Shown here piece by piece: positions 6,250-13,599 of a stretch of DNA of 17,906 bases; the stretch's first letter is position 1, and each line of letters begins with the position of its first letter. Where the stretch lies: contig CAZFSO010000046.1 in the NCBI GenBank assembly GCA_964522095.1, positions 1 through 17,906 on the forward strand. The letters are read 5' to 3'. The position numbers and the translations under genes are program-made. Under the pieces are notes generated by a model that did no database searches, was not told the DNA's origin, and worked only from the letters and a program-made list of their open reading frames with translations. Source of the stretch: UBA6054 sp964522095 (GTDB taxonomy: Bacteria; Planctomycetota; Phycisphaerae; Phycisphaerales; UBA1924).

Positions 6250-9006
6250 ATGTCCATTCCCGCCCGACCCGCGCGTGGGCCGCTGTGCCTCGTCGCCGCC
6301 ATCGCCGCCGGCCTGACCCCCACGGCCAGCGCCCAGAACAACCAGAACTACCTGCAGTGGTTCGAGGCCGAGTGGAACCGCATCGAGCGCCGCGTGCCCG
6401 ACTTCTTCCTCGCCGGGTACAACGCGGTGTGGCTGCCGCCCCCGTCCAAGACCTCGGCGTACAACAGCCCCGGCTACGACCCCTTCGACCGCTTCGACCT
6501 GGGCAGGCCCCCGCTGCTGACCTTCTCGACCGGCCGCGCACGCACCACGTACGGCACCGAGGCCACCTTCCGCGCCATGGTCGCCGAACTCCAGCAAGCC
6601 GGCGCCGAGGTCTACGTCGACGCCATCCTCAACCACAACTCCGGACGCACCGAGTCGGACTTCTTCCTCGCCCAGGGCGGCTGGCCCGGGTTCTGGATCC
6701 CGCGCGAGAACCCCCCGCGCAACAAGCAGCCCACCGACGACTGGGGCGACTTCAACAGCGGCACCGCCAGCGGCTACCTCCAGTCCGAGGACCCCAACCG
6801 CCCCAACTACCACCTCGTCAACGGCGACCTCGTCGCCCTGATCGACATCGCCCACCAGTCGAACCACACGTTCATCCGCCACCCCGTCGACCCCGCCGAC
6901 CCGATGAACATCCCAGCCGGCACGGTCTGGAACCGCCCCGACCCCGCCAACACCCGCTTCTACCCCGACCTGTCGCTCACGCCCGACACCTTCACCAACC
7001 CGGGCACCGCCCGCAACCCGGGCGCCCAGTCCTTCACGCGCCACCCCTTCAACACCTCGGACCCCGCCGCCGGCGACGCGGTGCCCGAGAACGCCACCGG
7101 CCTGCTCATGCGCTGGTCGCAGTGGATGATCCAGGACCTCGGCGTCGACGGCTTCCGCCTCGACGCCTCCAAGCACGCCCCCACCTGGTTCTGGGACCGC
7201 TACTTCGACAGCGCGATCCACATGACCCGCACCACCCCGGACGGCCGCCAGGTCAACCCCTTCACCTTCGGCGAGAACGTCACCGGCAACTTCGACGTGC
7301 TCGGCAACTACGTCCGCAAGGACAGCTTCGCCAACCGCGACTCGCTCGACCTGCAGGGCGCCTCCCGCCTGCGCGACCTGCTCCACGCCGGCGGGCTCGG
7401 CTCCTGGGCCAACATCCAGGGCAACGCCGACTCAGGCCACCTGGACGTCGCCGACGACGGCGTCGTCAACGGCACCATGGGCGTCAACCACGTCTTCAGC
7501 CACGACAACGGCTCGAACGGAAACGGCGGCTCACTCCCGGCCCTGCCCACCGAACGCCAGCAGGGCCACCAGATGCACGCCTACATGCTGATGCGCCCAG
7601 GACGCGCGATCGTCTACCACCACGCCCGCGGGATCCCCCGCACCGGCGGCTTCTTCCCCCGCGAGGGCGCGCCCAAGGCCCTTGGCTGGGACCCTGCCGC
7701 CCAGCAACTCGACGACACCGTCACCACGCTGGTCCGCCTGCGCAACCAGGTCGCCCACGGCCACTACTTCCAACTCAACTCCAATGTCTCCGACGTCCTC
7801 GTCTTCCAGCGCGCCTTCAACAACCTGGCCAACTGCCTCGTCGCCGTCAACGACCGCTGGGACGCCGGCACGGTCAGCGTGACGGTCAACACCGCCTACC
7901 CCCAGGGCACGCGCCTGCACGAGATGACCGGCAACGCCGCCGACCCGGAGGTCGACCCCGCCGACGCCGTCCCCGAACTCATCGTCGTCGGGCCGGGCGG
8001 GCAGGTCACGCTGACCGTGCCCAACAACCGCACGGGCACGCTCGAGCACGGCAAGGGCTACCTGGTCTACGCCGAGGCCCTGCCGGAGGTCACCGTCGGG
8101 TTCATCGGCCAGACCGGCGTCATCGAGCCCGACCCGGCAGACTACCCCGACAGCCTCCAGCGCCTCAACCCCATCCCCGTCATCGCCGCCGACTCGTTCG
8201 TCATCGACGTGACCACCGCCGCGGGCGACCCCCTCGACCCCAACACCGACGACAACGCCCTGTTCACCTGGGACCGGCGCAACCGCGACTGGAACGGCAA
8301 CGGCGTGCTCGACATCCCCTACACCGCCTCGGTCATCGGCGGCTACGAGCAGTTCACCACCCTGCGCTGCCCCCTCTACGACTGCGCGGACGCCACCGGA
8401 CGCTACCAGCAGGCCATCGACGCCACCCGCATGGAGGAGGGCCTGCACTACCTCAGCGTCATCGCCTTCCGCCACCGCCCGACCGGCACCACGCCGATCT
8501 TCCGCGAGGTCCGCAAGGTCGTCTACGTGGACCGGCTGCCGCCCGAGATCCAACTCGTCCAGGCCGGCCTGGCGATCGACGATCCCCGCCCGGAGTTCGC
8601 CGTCCGCGCCCTGGACCGCACCACCCGCCGGGTCCACATGTTCTTCGACCTGCCGCCGGACGCCGACCCGGTCGCGATGGCCGACGCGTCCAACGAGGTG
8701 CCCGCCTACGACCGCTCGGAATGGCGCCGCGTGTTCGACCCGACGCTGACCCACGGCTGGCACGAGGTCACGGCCGTCGCCTTCGAGGACTCGGGAAACC
8801 ACACCGTCCTGCGCGAGCCGGTGTTCGTCGACCTCTGCCCGGCGGACTTCAACCACGACGGCGCGGCCGACATCTTCGACCTGACGGCGTTCATCGCCGC
8901 GTGGACCGGCCAGGACCCGGCCGCCGACCTGGCGAGCCCGTTCGGCTCGTGGGACGTGTTCGACCTGCTGGCCTACATCAACCACTACGCGGCCGGCTGC
9001 CCGTGA
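6250..9006 (+). CDS. Secreted GH13 alpha-amylase-family protein with dockerin-like C-terminal domain
   Basis: A predicted secreted alpha-glucan hydrolase of 918 residues. A signal peptide (about residues 1-28, ending TASAQ) precedes the GH13 barrel. All four conserved regions are visible: region I DAILNH (124-129), region II GFRLDASKH with nucleophile D305, region III FGEN with acid/base E342, and region IV FSHDN with D419. The GYDPFDRFDLG segment early in the barrel is also typical. Roughly residues 520-860 are beta-rich accessory sequence that I do not recognise in detail. Residues 863-918 form a tail with two acidic repeats (DFNHDGAADIFDLTAF and PFGSWDVFDLLAYIN), bounded by Cys-Pro and ending AGCP; this is the dockerin-like domain common on exported Phycisphaerae proteins. 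The ATG has a GGGAG site about 10 bases upstream. It is divergent from GH31, suggesting shared regulation. Confidence 0.93.
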   Translation: MSIPARPARGPLCLVAAIAAGLTPTASAQNNQNYLQWFEAEWNRIERRVPDFFLAGYNAVWLPPPSKTSAYNSPGYDPFDRFDLGRPPLLTFSTGRARTTYGTEATFRAMVAELQQAGAEVYVDAILNHNSGRTESDFFLAQGGWPGFWIPRENPPRNKQPTDDWGDFNSGTASGYLQSEDPNRPNYHLVNGDLVALIDIAHQSNHTFIRHPVDPADPMNIPAGTVWNRPDPANTRFYPDLSLTPDTFTNPGTARNPGAQSFTRHPFNTSDPAAGDAVPENATGLLMRWSQWMIQDLGVDGFRLDASKHAPTWFWDRYFDSAIHMTRTTPDGRQVNPFTFGENVTGNFDVLGNYVRKDSFANRDSLDLQGASRLRDLLHAGGLGSWANIQGNADSGHLDVADDGVVNGTMGVNHVFSHDNGSNGNGGSLPALPTERQQGHQMHAYMLMRPGRAIVYHHARGIPRTGGFFPREGAPKALGWDPAAQQLDDTVTTLVRLRNQVAHGHYFQLNSNVSDVLVFQRAFNNLANCLVAVNDRWDAGTVSVTVNTAYPQGTRLHEMTGNAADPEVDPADAVPELIVVGPGGQVTLTVPNNRTGTLEHGKGYLVYAEALPEVTVGFIGQTGVIEPDPADYPDSLQRLNPIPVIAADSFVIDVTTAAGDPLDPNTDDNALFTWDRRNRDWNGNGVLDIPYTASVIGGYEQFTTLRCPLYDCADATGRYQQAIDATRMEEGLHYLSVIAFRHRPTGTTPIFREVRKVVYVDRLPPEIQLVQAGLAIDDPRPEFAVRALDRTTRRVHMFFDLPPDADPVAMADASNEVPAYDRSEWRRVFDPTLTHGWHEVTAVAFEDSGNHTVLREPVFVDLCPADFNHDGAADIFDLTAFIAAWTGQDPAADLASPFGSWDVFDLLAYINHYAAGCP

Positions 9007-9025
9007 CGGGCGGCGCCGGGCCGGG

Positions 9026-9625
9026 TCAGTACACGCCGTCCTGGGTGCCGGTGATCTGCTCGGGCCGGTGCTTGATCGCGGCGAACCAGACGAACACGAA
9101 CAGCGGGTACAGCACGCCGAGCAGCAGGAACATGCCCAGGCCGACCATCTCGCCGACCTGCTGGCCGGGTCGGTCCATGCCCTGAGCGATCGGGTTGTCC
9201 GGGTAGTCGATCACCCACTGTTCCAGCGCGGCCTGCTTGTCCATCTGCCGGACGAACCCCACGATGTTGATCGGCAGGATCAGCACCGCGAAGAGCACGT
9301 GCAGGAGCCGCGCCTTGGGCGAGCGTCCGATCAGCAGGATGCCGGCAAAGACCAGCAGGATTGACAACGCCAGGCTGCCGATCCCGATCGCCAGGTCGAT
9401 CGGGCCGAGCACGAACACGTCGGGCATCGGCGCGCCGTTGAGTTGGTCCTTCATCATCGGGCCGGCGACCATGCCCCAGGCCATCCCGAGCCCGCCGCAG
9501 ACGAGGCCGAGCGCGCCCAGCACGATGCTGACGATCCCGAACGGCGTGGGCCACTTCGGACGCGGCACGAACGCGGGGTCGAAGGCGTCGGGGTGCGCGT
9601 GGTCGTCCGGGTCGTGCTCGTCCAT
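9026..9625 (-). CDS. Hypothetical membrane protein, four predicted helices
   Basis: A 199-residue protein I do not recognise. The N-terminal 25 residues are rich in Asp, His and Pro, with no signal-peptide character. Four hydrophobic segments follow at about 28-56 (Gly-rich), 73-99, 105-125 and 158-182. A soluble loop of some 30 residues (QMDKQAALEQWVIDYPDNP region) lies before the last helix. The ATG is supported by a perfect AGGAG 6 bases upstream. The gene starts 46 bases after the pheS stop and is probably co-transcribed with it, in the place where pheT often sits. It converges on the GH13 gene with only 19 bases between the stops and no convincing terminator. The coding call is firm; the function is unknown. 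Confidence 0.85.
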   Translation of the reverse strand: MDEHDPDDHAHPDAFDPAFVPRPKWPTPFGIVSIVLGALGLVCGGLGMAWGMVAGPMMKDQLNGAPMPDVFVLGPIDLAIGIGSLALSILLVFAGILLIGRSPKARLLHVLFAVLILPINIVGFVRQMDKQAALEQWVIDYPDNPIAQGMDRPGQQVGEMVGLGMFLLLGVLYPLFVFVWFAAIKHRPEQITGTQDGVY

Positions 9626-9647
9626 GTCGGTCTCCTGTGCGCCCCGA

Positions 9648-9671
9648 GGGCAGGGGGGGAGGGGGAGCGGG
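9648..9671 (+). other. Potential G-quadruplex motif
   Basis: Four G-runs of 3, 7, 5 and 3 are separated by loops of 2, 1 and 3 bases, an unusually strong G4 pattern. It lies on the + strand, which is the template for the flanking pheS and membrane-protein genes, just after the pheS stop. The transcript would carry the complementary C-runs. Confidence 0.55.
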
Positions 9672-10700
9672 TCAGACGCGTTCGAGGAAGCGGACGTCGT
9701 TCTCGAACAGCATGCGGATGTCGGGGATGGCGTAGCGTCCCATGGCGATGCGCTCGATGCCGAAGCCGAAGGCGAAGCCGGTCCAGACCTCCGGGTCGAT
9801 GCCGCACGCGGTGAGCACGTTGGGATCGACCATGCCGCAGCCGCCCAGCTCGACCCATTTCGGCGGCTCGCCGGGCTTGAGGGCGATCTTCATGTCGAAC
9901 TCGGCGCTGGGCTCGGTGAACGGGAAGAAACTGGGGCGCAGGCGGATCTCGGCGCCCTGCCCGAAGTAGGCCCGGGCGAACTGGAGCAGGGTGGTCTTCA
10001 GGTCGGCCATGGTCACGCCGCGGTCGACGTGCAGGCCCTCGATCTGGTGGAACATGAACGAGTGCGTGGCGTCGACCGTGTCCGGCCGGTAGACGCGCCC
10101 GGGCGAGACGATCTTGATCGGCGGGCCGGACCCCTCGGCGACCATCCGCTCCATCGTGCGGATCTGCACGGTGGAGGTCTGGCTGCGCAGCATGCGCGGG
10201 GCGTCGACGGCGTTCGGGTCGTCGACGTAGAAGTTGTCGATCGGATCCCGGGCCGGGTGAGCGTCGGGGATGTTGAGTTTCACGAAGTTGTGCTCGTCGT
10301 CCTCGAGTTCGGGGCCCTGGGCGACGTCGAAGCCCATGCGGGCGAAGACCTCGACCAGTTCGGCCCGCACGCGGGCGATGATGTGCCGCCGGCCGAGGTG
10401 GCGGGTGTCGATCAGGCCGGGCTCGGTCATGTCCACCGTGGGCAGCGCCGGGGCGGCCGGCGCGGCGCCGGCCTTACGCTCCGCGAAGGCGGCCTCGAGC
10501 GCCTGCTTGACCTCGTTGAGGCACTGTCCCACCGCGGCCTTCTGCTCCGGCGGGACTTCCTTCATCCGGGGCATCAGCCCGCGCAGGCGCCCCTTCGGGC
10601 CGACGTAGGCGATCCGCCAGGCCTCCAGCGCGTCCGCGTCGGACGCCTTGGCGAGTTCGTCGAGGCCCTGTGTCTGGATCGCGCTGAGTTCGTCGAGCAT
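9672..10700 (-). CDS. pheS: Phenylalanine--tRNA ligase alpha subunit
   Basis: This is the catalytic alpha subunit of the (alpha-beta)2 enzyme that charges tRNA-Phe. The 342-residue length is normal. An N-terminal coiled-coil-like arm that would contact tRNA spans roughly residues 1-80. The class II core follows, with HPARD (148-152), RSQTSTVQIRTM (172-183), motif 2 including FHQIEGLHVD (217-226) and motif 3 GFGIERIAMGRYAIPDIR (312-329). The core PSFFPFTEPSAEFD segment is intact. The start at 10700 aligns with the family. Its nearest AGGA is 14 bases upstream, and a TATGAT hexamer ends 6 bases before the ATG, so the mRNA may have little or no leader. pheT does not follow. The gene is separated from rplQ by a terminator, so it is an independent unit. 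Confidence 0.96.
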   Translation of the reverse strand: MLDELSAIQTQGLDELAKASDADALEAWRIAYVGPKGRLRGLMPRMKEVPPEQKAAVGQCLNEVKQALEAAFAERKAGAAPAAPALPTVDMTEPGLIDTRHLGRRHIIARVRAELVEVFARMGFDVAQGPELEDDEHNFVKLNIPDAHPARDPIDNFYVDDPNAVDAPRMLRSQTSTVQIRTMERMVAEGSGPPIKIVSPGRVYRPDTVDATHSFMFHQIEGLHVDRGVTMADLKTTLLQFARAYFGQGAEIRLRPSFFPFTEPSAEFDMKIALKPGEPPKWVELGGCGMVDPNVLTACGIDPEVWTGFAFGFGIERIAMGRYAIPDIRMLFENDVRFLERV

Positions 10701-10706
10701 GGCGGC

Positions 10707-10712
10707 ATCATA
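10707..10712 (-). promoter_or_regulatory. Candidate -10 element for pheS
   Basis: On the - strand, TATGAT (five of six consensus matches) ends 6 bases before the pheS ATG. Transcription from it would start at or next to the start codon. No good -35 lies at 16-19 bases; TTGAAA is present but 25 bases upstream. Tentative. Confidence 0.35.
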
Positions 10713-10740
10713 GTTCCTGGGGGTCGCCCGACGGCGGTTT

Positions 10741-10771
10741 CAACAAAAACACCCCGGCGCGGGCCGGGGTG
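10741..10771 (-). terminator. Intrinsic terminator of the ribosomal operon
   Basis: A perfect 9-bp stem, CACCCCGGC and GCCGGGGTG (10750-10758 with 10763-10771), has a 4-base loop. On the - strand it is followed at once by TTTTTGTTG. It lies 27 bases after the rplQ stop and before pheS, so it ends the ribosomal transcript. It is the only textbook rho-independent terminator in the window. Confidence 0.92.
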
Positions 10772-10797
10772 CTTGGGAGATCTGTAAGAGCCTTCGA

Positions 10798-11454
10798 TCA
10801 GGCGTTGTCGGCGCTGTCGCCGGCGTCGGTCGCGGCCTCGGCCTTGGGGGCGTCCTTGCGGAGTTTGGCGGCGTAGGCGGTGCGGCGGTCGGCCTGGCGA
10901 CGCCGGGTCGAGGGGCGGCCGCCGATCTCGGGGCCTTCCTCGTTGCCGACGAACTGGATGACGCACAGTTCGGCGGCGTCGCCGAGGCGGTGGCGTCCGA
11001 GTTTGACGATGCGGGTGTAGCCGCCGGCGCGGTCCGCGAAGCGGGGCGCGACGTTCTCGAAGATGTGACGGACCAGGCGCGGGGCCTTGCGGATCTCGCC
11101 GTAGCGGTTGCGCTCGACCTGGTCGGGCTCGGGGATGTCGAAGAAGCCCTGGGTGAACTCGCGCTGGCCCTCGACGCGCTCGCGCTGCTCGTCGGTGGCG
11201 TTCTTGGGGACGTGCGACCAGGCGAAGGCGGTGCGGTCGCGGCCGAGCATGGCGATCACCTGGCGGCGGGCGTGCAGGTCGCCGCGCTTGGCCTTGGTGA
11301 CGATCTTCTCGACGAACGGCTGGAGGGCCTTGGCCTTGGGCACGGTCGTGGTGATCTGCCCGTGCTCGAACAGGCTGGCCGCCATGTTGCGGAGCATCGC
11401 CTGGCGGTGCGCGGTGGTGCGGTTGAGTTTGTAGCCTGCTTTGCGGTGACGCAT
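10798..11454 (-). CDS. rplQ: 50S ribosomal protein L17, with internal insertion and C-terminal tail
   Basis: L17 lies near the peptide exit tunnel of the large subunit. The N-terminal 70 residues match the family closely (MRHRKAGYKLNRTTAHRQAM onwards), and a conserved second half resumes at about residue 124 (APRLVRHIFENVAPRFADRAGGYTRI). Between them, residues about 73-123 are extra relative to a standard L17, where the two parts are nearly contiguous. The insertion is charged and includes DEQRERVEGQREF. After the usual end near residue 172 there is a further tail of about 45 residues, basic and then Ala/Asp-rich. The total of 218 compares with about 120-130 in most bacteria. A GGAG site lies 7 bases before the ATG. 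The last gene of the cluster. Confidence 0.95.
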   Translation of the reverse strand: MRHRKAGYKLNRTTAHRQAMLRNMAASLFEHGQITTTVPKAKALQPFVEKIVTKAKRGDLHARRQVIAMLGRDRTAFAWSHVPKNATDEQRERVEGQREFTQGFFDIPEPDQVERNRYGEIRKAPRLVRHIFENVAPRFADRAGGYTRIVKLGRHRLGDAAELCVIQFVGNEEGPEIGGRPSTRRRQADRRTAYAAKLRKDAPKAEAATDAGDSADNA

Positions 11455-11469
11455 GGCTGTTCTCCGAAC

Positions 11470-11484
11470 GGGGCGGCTCGCCCC
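11470..11484 (-). repeat. Hairpin in the rpoA-rplQ spacer
   Basis: A 6-bp perfect stem, GGGGCG with CGCCCC, closes a 3-base loop 16 bases upstream of the rplQ start, just ahead of its ribosome site. There is no T-run, so it is not an intrinsic terminator; it may affect processing or initiation. Confidence 0.5.
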
Positions 11485-11499
11485 TGCGGTGGGTGGTCT

Positions 11500-12507
11500 T
11501 TAGTCGGCGGACGGGATGCTGTAGCCCTCGGGCAGTTCCATGCCCAGGTCCAGGCCGATGTCCTGGAGCTTGCGCTTGACTTCACGCAGCGAGGTGCGGC
11601 CGAACGAGCGGAGTTTGAGCAGTTCCGGCTCGGTCATCGTGACGATCTGGGCGACGGTGTTGATCCGGGCGGACTCCAGGCAGTTGCTGGCGCGGACGGA
11701 CAGGTCGAGCTGCTCGATGGGCATGTCCAGTTTGCGGATCAGTTCCTCGTCCACGCCCGCGGCGGCGGCGGCCTCGGCCGAGACGGTCTCCTCGCCGACC
11801 TCGAAGTACTGGACGAAGGGGTTGATGTGCTTGCGGAGGATCTTGCCGGCCTCGACGAGCGCCATCTCGGGGGTGACGGTGCCGTCGGTCCAGATCTCCA
11901 TGGTCAGTTTGTCGTAGTTGGTGCGCTGCCCGACGCGGGTGTTCTCGACCTTGTAGCGGACGCGCTGGACGGGCGAGTAGATCGCGTCGACCGGGATCAG
12001 CCCGATCTCCTGCTCCTCGCTGCGCCCGTACTGCTCGGAGGCGGGCACGTAGCCGCGGCCCTTGCCGACGTGGATCTCCATCTCGAAGGGGACCTCGGCC
12101 GTCAGCGTGGCGACGACCATGTCCTTGTTGAGGATGGTGACCGAGGTGTCGGCCTCGATCAGTTCGGCGGTGACCTCGCCGGGGCCCTGGGCGGCCAGGC
12201 GCATCACGCGCGGCTCGTCGCCCTCGACCTGGACGATGAGGTTCTTGATGTTCAGGACGATGTCGGTGGTGTCCTCGAGCACGCCGGGCAGCGAGGTGAA
12301 CTCGTGCTCGGCGCCCTTGATCTTGATCGCGGTGACCGAGGCGCCCTCCAGCGACGACAGGAGGATGCGGCGGAGGCTGTTGCCGATCGTGGTGCCCATG
12401 CCCCGCTCGAACGGCTCGACGGTGAAGCGGCCGAAGGTCTCGCCCTGGAACTTCGGATCGGAAACGACTTTGGTCGGCAGCTCAAGGCCGCGCCAGCGAA
12501 CTCGCAT
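11500..12507 (-). CDS. rpoA: DNA-directed RNA polymerase subunit alpha
   Basis: The alpha subunit dimerises to nucleate RNA polymerase assembly and contacts UP-element DNA and activators. Its 335 residues are a normal length. The N-terminal domain shows FERGMGTTIGNSLRRILLSS (33-52) and the GAEHEF segment. A linker rich in Ala and Glu (about 240-256) leads to the C-terminal domain (about 262-325), where R272, N275 and C276 in VRASNCL correspond to the DNA-contacting residues of the E. coli protein and SFGRTSLREVK forms the conserved helix turn. It sits between rpsK and rplQ as in the standard alpha operon, but rpsD, normally just upstream, is absent. The spacer to rpsK is 166 bases, unusually long. 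Confidence 0.98.
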   Translation of the reverse strand: MRVRWRGLELPTKVVSDPKFQGETFGRFTVEPFERGMGTTIGNSLRRILLSSLEGASVTAIKIKGAEHEFTSLPGVLEDTTDIVLNIKNLIVQVEGDEPRVMRLAAQGPGEVTAELIEADTSVTILNKDMVVATLTAEVPFEMEIHVGKGRGYVPASEQYGRSEEQEIGLIPVDAIYSPVQRVRYKVENTRVGQRTNYDKLTMEIWTDGTVTPEMALVEAGKILRKHINPFVQYFEVGEETVSAEAAAAAGVDEELIRKLDMPIEQLDLSVRASNCLESARINTVAQIVTMTEPELLKLRSFGRTSLREVKRKLQDIGLDLGMELPEGYSIPSAD

Positions 12508-12520
12508 GATGCTCTTCTCC

Positions 12521-12576
12521 TCGGCAGCGGGGTCTGGTCCCGGGCCTCGGGGCTCGCGGGTCCGCCGTGCTGCCGA
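12521..12576 (-). repeat. Inverted repeat in the rpsK-rpoA spacer
   Basis: An 8-bp perfect inverted repeat, TCGGCAGC (12521-12528) and GCTGCCGA (12569-12576), encloses 40 bases that contain a further possible hairpin (CCCG...CGGG). In the transcript it would fold just upstream of the rpoA start. No T-run follows. Confidence 0.5.
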
Positions 12577-12673
12577 ACACGGTCGTCCCTTCTGTCACCC
12601 TCGGCCGCAAACTGTCTGATCGGTCACGCCGCACGCCCGCCGGGGAGGCGGACAAGGCGGCGTTCGCCGGCTG

Positions 12674-13051
12674 TTACACGCGCCGCTTCTTGCGGGGGCG
12701 GCAGCCGTTGTGGGGGATGGGGGTCCGGTCCTCGACGGCGGTGACGCGCAGGCCGGTGGAGACCATGCCCGAGACGGCGTTCTCGCGCCCGGCGCCGGTG
12801 CCGGTGATGCGGACCTCGATCTCGGTCATGCCCATCTTGCGGACCTTCTGGCCGACCTGCTCGCCCGCGCGGGTGGCGGCGAACGGGGTCGACTTGCGGG
12901 CGCCCTTGAAGCCGATGGTGCCGGCCGAGTCCCAGGCGAGCGTCTCGCCGCTGGTGTCGGTGATGGTCACCAGGGTGTTGTTGTGCGTCGCCTTGATGTG
13001 GGCGATGCCCCGGACGACGTTCTTGCGGATCTTCTTGACCTTCTTGGCCAT
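12674..13051 (-). CDS. rpsK: 30S ribosomal protein S11
   Basis: S11 is a platform protein of the small subunit that contacts 16S rRNA near the decoding site and mRNA exit. The 125 residues are a normal length. The basic N-terminus leads into GIAHIKATHNNTLVTITD, GFKGARKSTPFAA and the C-terminal DRTPIPHNGCRPRKKRRV, all hallmark segments. A perfect AGGAG lies 6 bases before the ATG. It sits between rpsM and rpoA. Nothing in the protein is unusual; the flanking spacers (105 and 166 bases) are long. Confidence 0.98.
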   Translation of the reverse strand: MAKKVKKIRKNVVRGIAHIKATHNNTLVTITDTSGETLAWDSAGTIGFKGARKSTPFAATRAGEQVGQKVRKMGMTEIEVRITGTGAGRENAVSGMVSTGLRVTAVEDRTPIPHNGCRPRKKRRV

Positions 13052-13077
13052 GGTTCGCTCCTGTCGGTTCCACTTGT

Positions 13078-13110
13078 GGTTCCCCGGGCCTTGCGGGCGG
13101 GGCTGGAACC
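13078..13110 (-). repeat. Hairpin in the rpsM-rpsK spacer
   Basis: GGTTCC (13078-13083) pairs with GGAACC (13105-13110). Inside, a CCCC run can pair with GGGG across a two-base bulge. The structure would form in the transcript shortly upstream of the rpsK ribosome site. No terminator T-run is present. Confidence 0.45.
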
Positions 13111-13156
13111 TGGCGAGTGTCTGGTTGTCCGGGCGCCGGGTCGGGCGTCCGGTTGA

Positions 13157-13534
13157 TTAACCCTTGATGCCCTTCTTGCCCGCGACGGTCTTCTTGCGTC
13201 CCTTGCGGGTGCGGGCGTTGCACTTGGTGCGCTGGCCGCGGACGGGCAGACCGGACCGGTGGCGGTCCCCGCGGTACGAGCGGATCTCGCGGAGGCGGGC
13301 GATGTTCTGCTGCACCTGACGGCGGAGCGCGCCCTCGACCAGCACGCCGGCGTCGATGATGCCGTTGATGCGGGAGATGTCGCTCTCGGTCAGTTCGTTG
13401 GCGCGGCGGTCCGGGTCGATCCCGGCTTCGTCAAGGATGTCCTTGGCGAACTTCGGGCCGATGCCGTGGACATACTGCAGCGCGTAGTAGATCTTCTTGC
13501 GATCCGGAATGTCGATACCTGCGATACGCGGCAC
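13157..13534 (-). CDS. rpsM: 30S ribosomal protein S13
   Basis: S13 is a small-subunit head protein that contacts the large subunit and P-site tRNA. The 125 residues match the family throughout: MPRIAGIDIPDRKKIYYALQ at the start, the helix-hairpin segment YVHGIGPKFAKDIL, the central IRSYRGDRHRSGLPVRGQRT and a basic tail ending KKGIKG. Its spacer to rpmJ contains two small hairpins. Order rpmJ-rpsM-rpsK is standard. There is nothing odd in the protein. Confidence 0.98.
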   Translation of the reverse strand: MPRIAGIDIPDRKKIYYALQYVHGIGPKFAKDILDEAGIDPDRRANELTESDISRINGIIDAGVLVEGALRRQVQQNIARLREIRSYRGDRHRSGLPVRGQRTKCNARTRKGRKKTVAGKKGIKG

Positions 13535-13552
13535 GGTGCGCTCCCTTGCTCA

Positions 13553-13590
13553 CCCGCGAGGCGGGCGGTGTGTGCCCGGACTTGATCCGG
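13553..13590 (-). repeat. Two small hairpins in the rpmJ-rpsM spacer
   Basis: CCCGC and GCGGG (13553-13565) form a 5-bp stem with a 3-base loop. CCGGA and TCCGG (13576-13590) form a second with a 5-base loop. They fill most of the 65-base spacer. Confidence 0.45.
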
Positions 13591-13599
13591 AAACGCGGT

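Noticed and set aside
6027..6341. An N-terminal extension of the GH31 gene up to 6341.
   Set aside because: It would overlap the start of the divergent GH13 gene and bury the signal peptide. The ATG at 6026 has a good ribosome site and a clean signal sequence.
9007..9025. A terminator between the GH13 and membrane-protein genes.
   Set aside because: The 19 bases hold only a short GGCGCC palindrome with no usable stem-loop plus T-run.
4560..9185. A 1541-codon open frame on the + strand across the GH31 and GH13 genes.
   Set aside because: It is antisense to GH31 and out of frame with GH13. Its product is Arg/Pro/His-rich low-complexity sequence typical of a shadow frame in GC-rich DNA, and both enzymes have intact catalytic motifs in their own frames.
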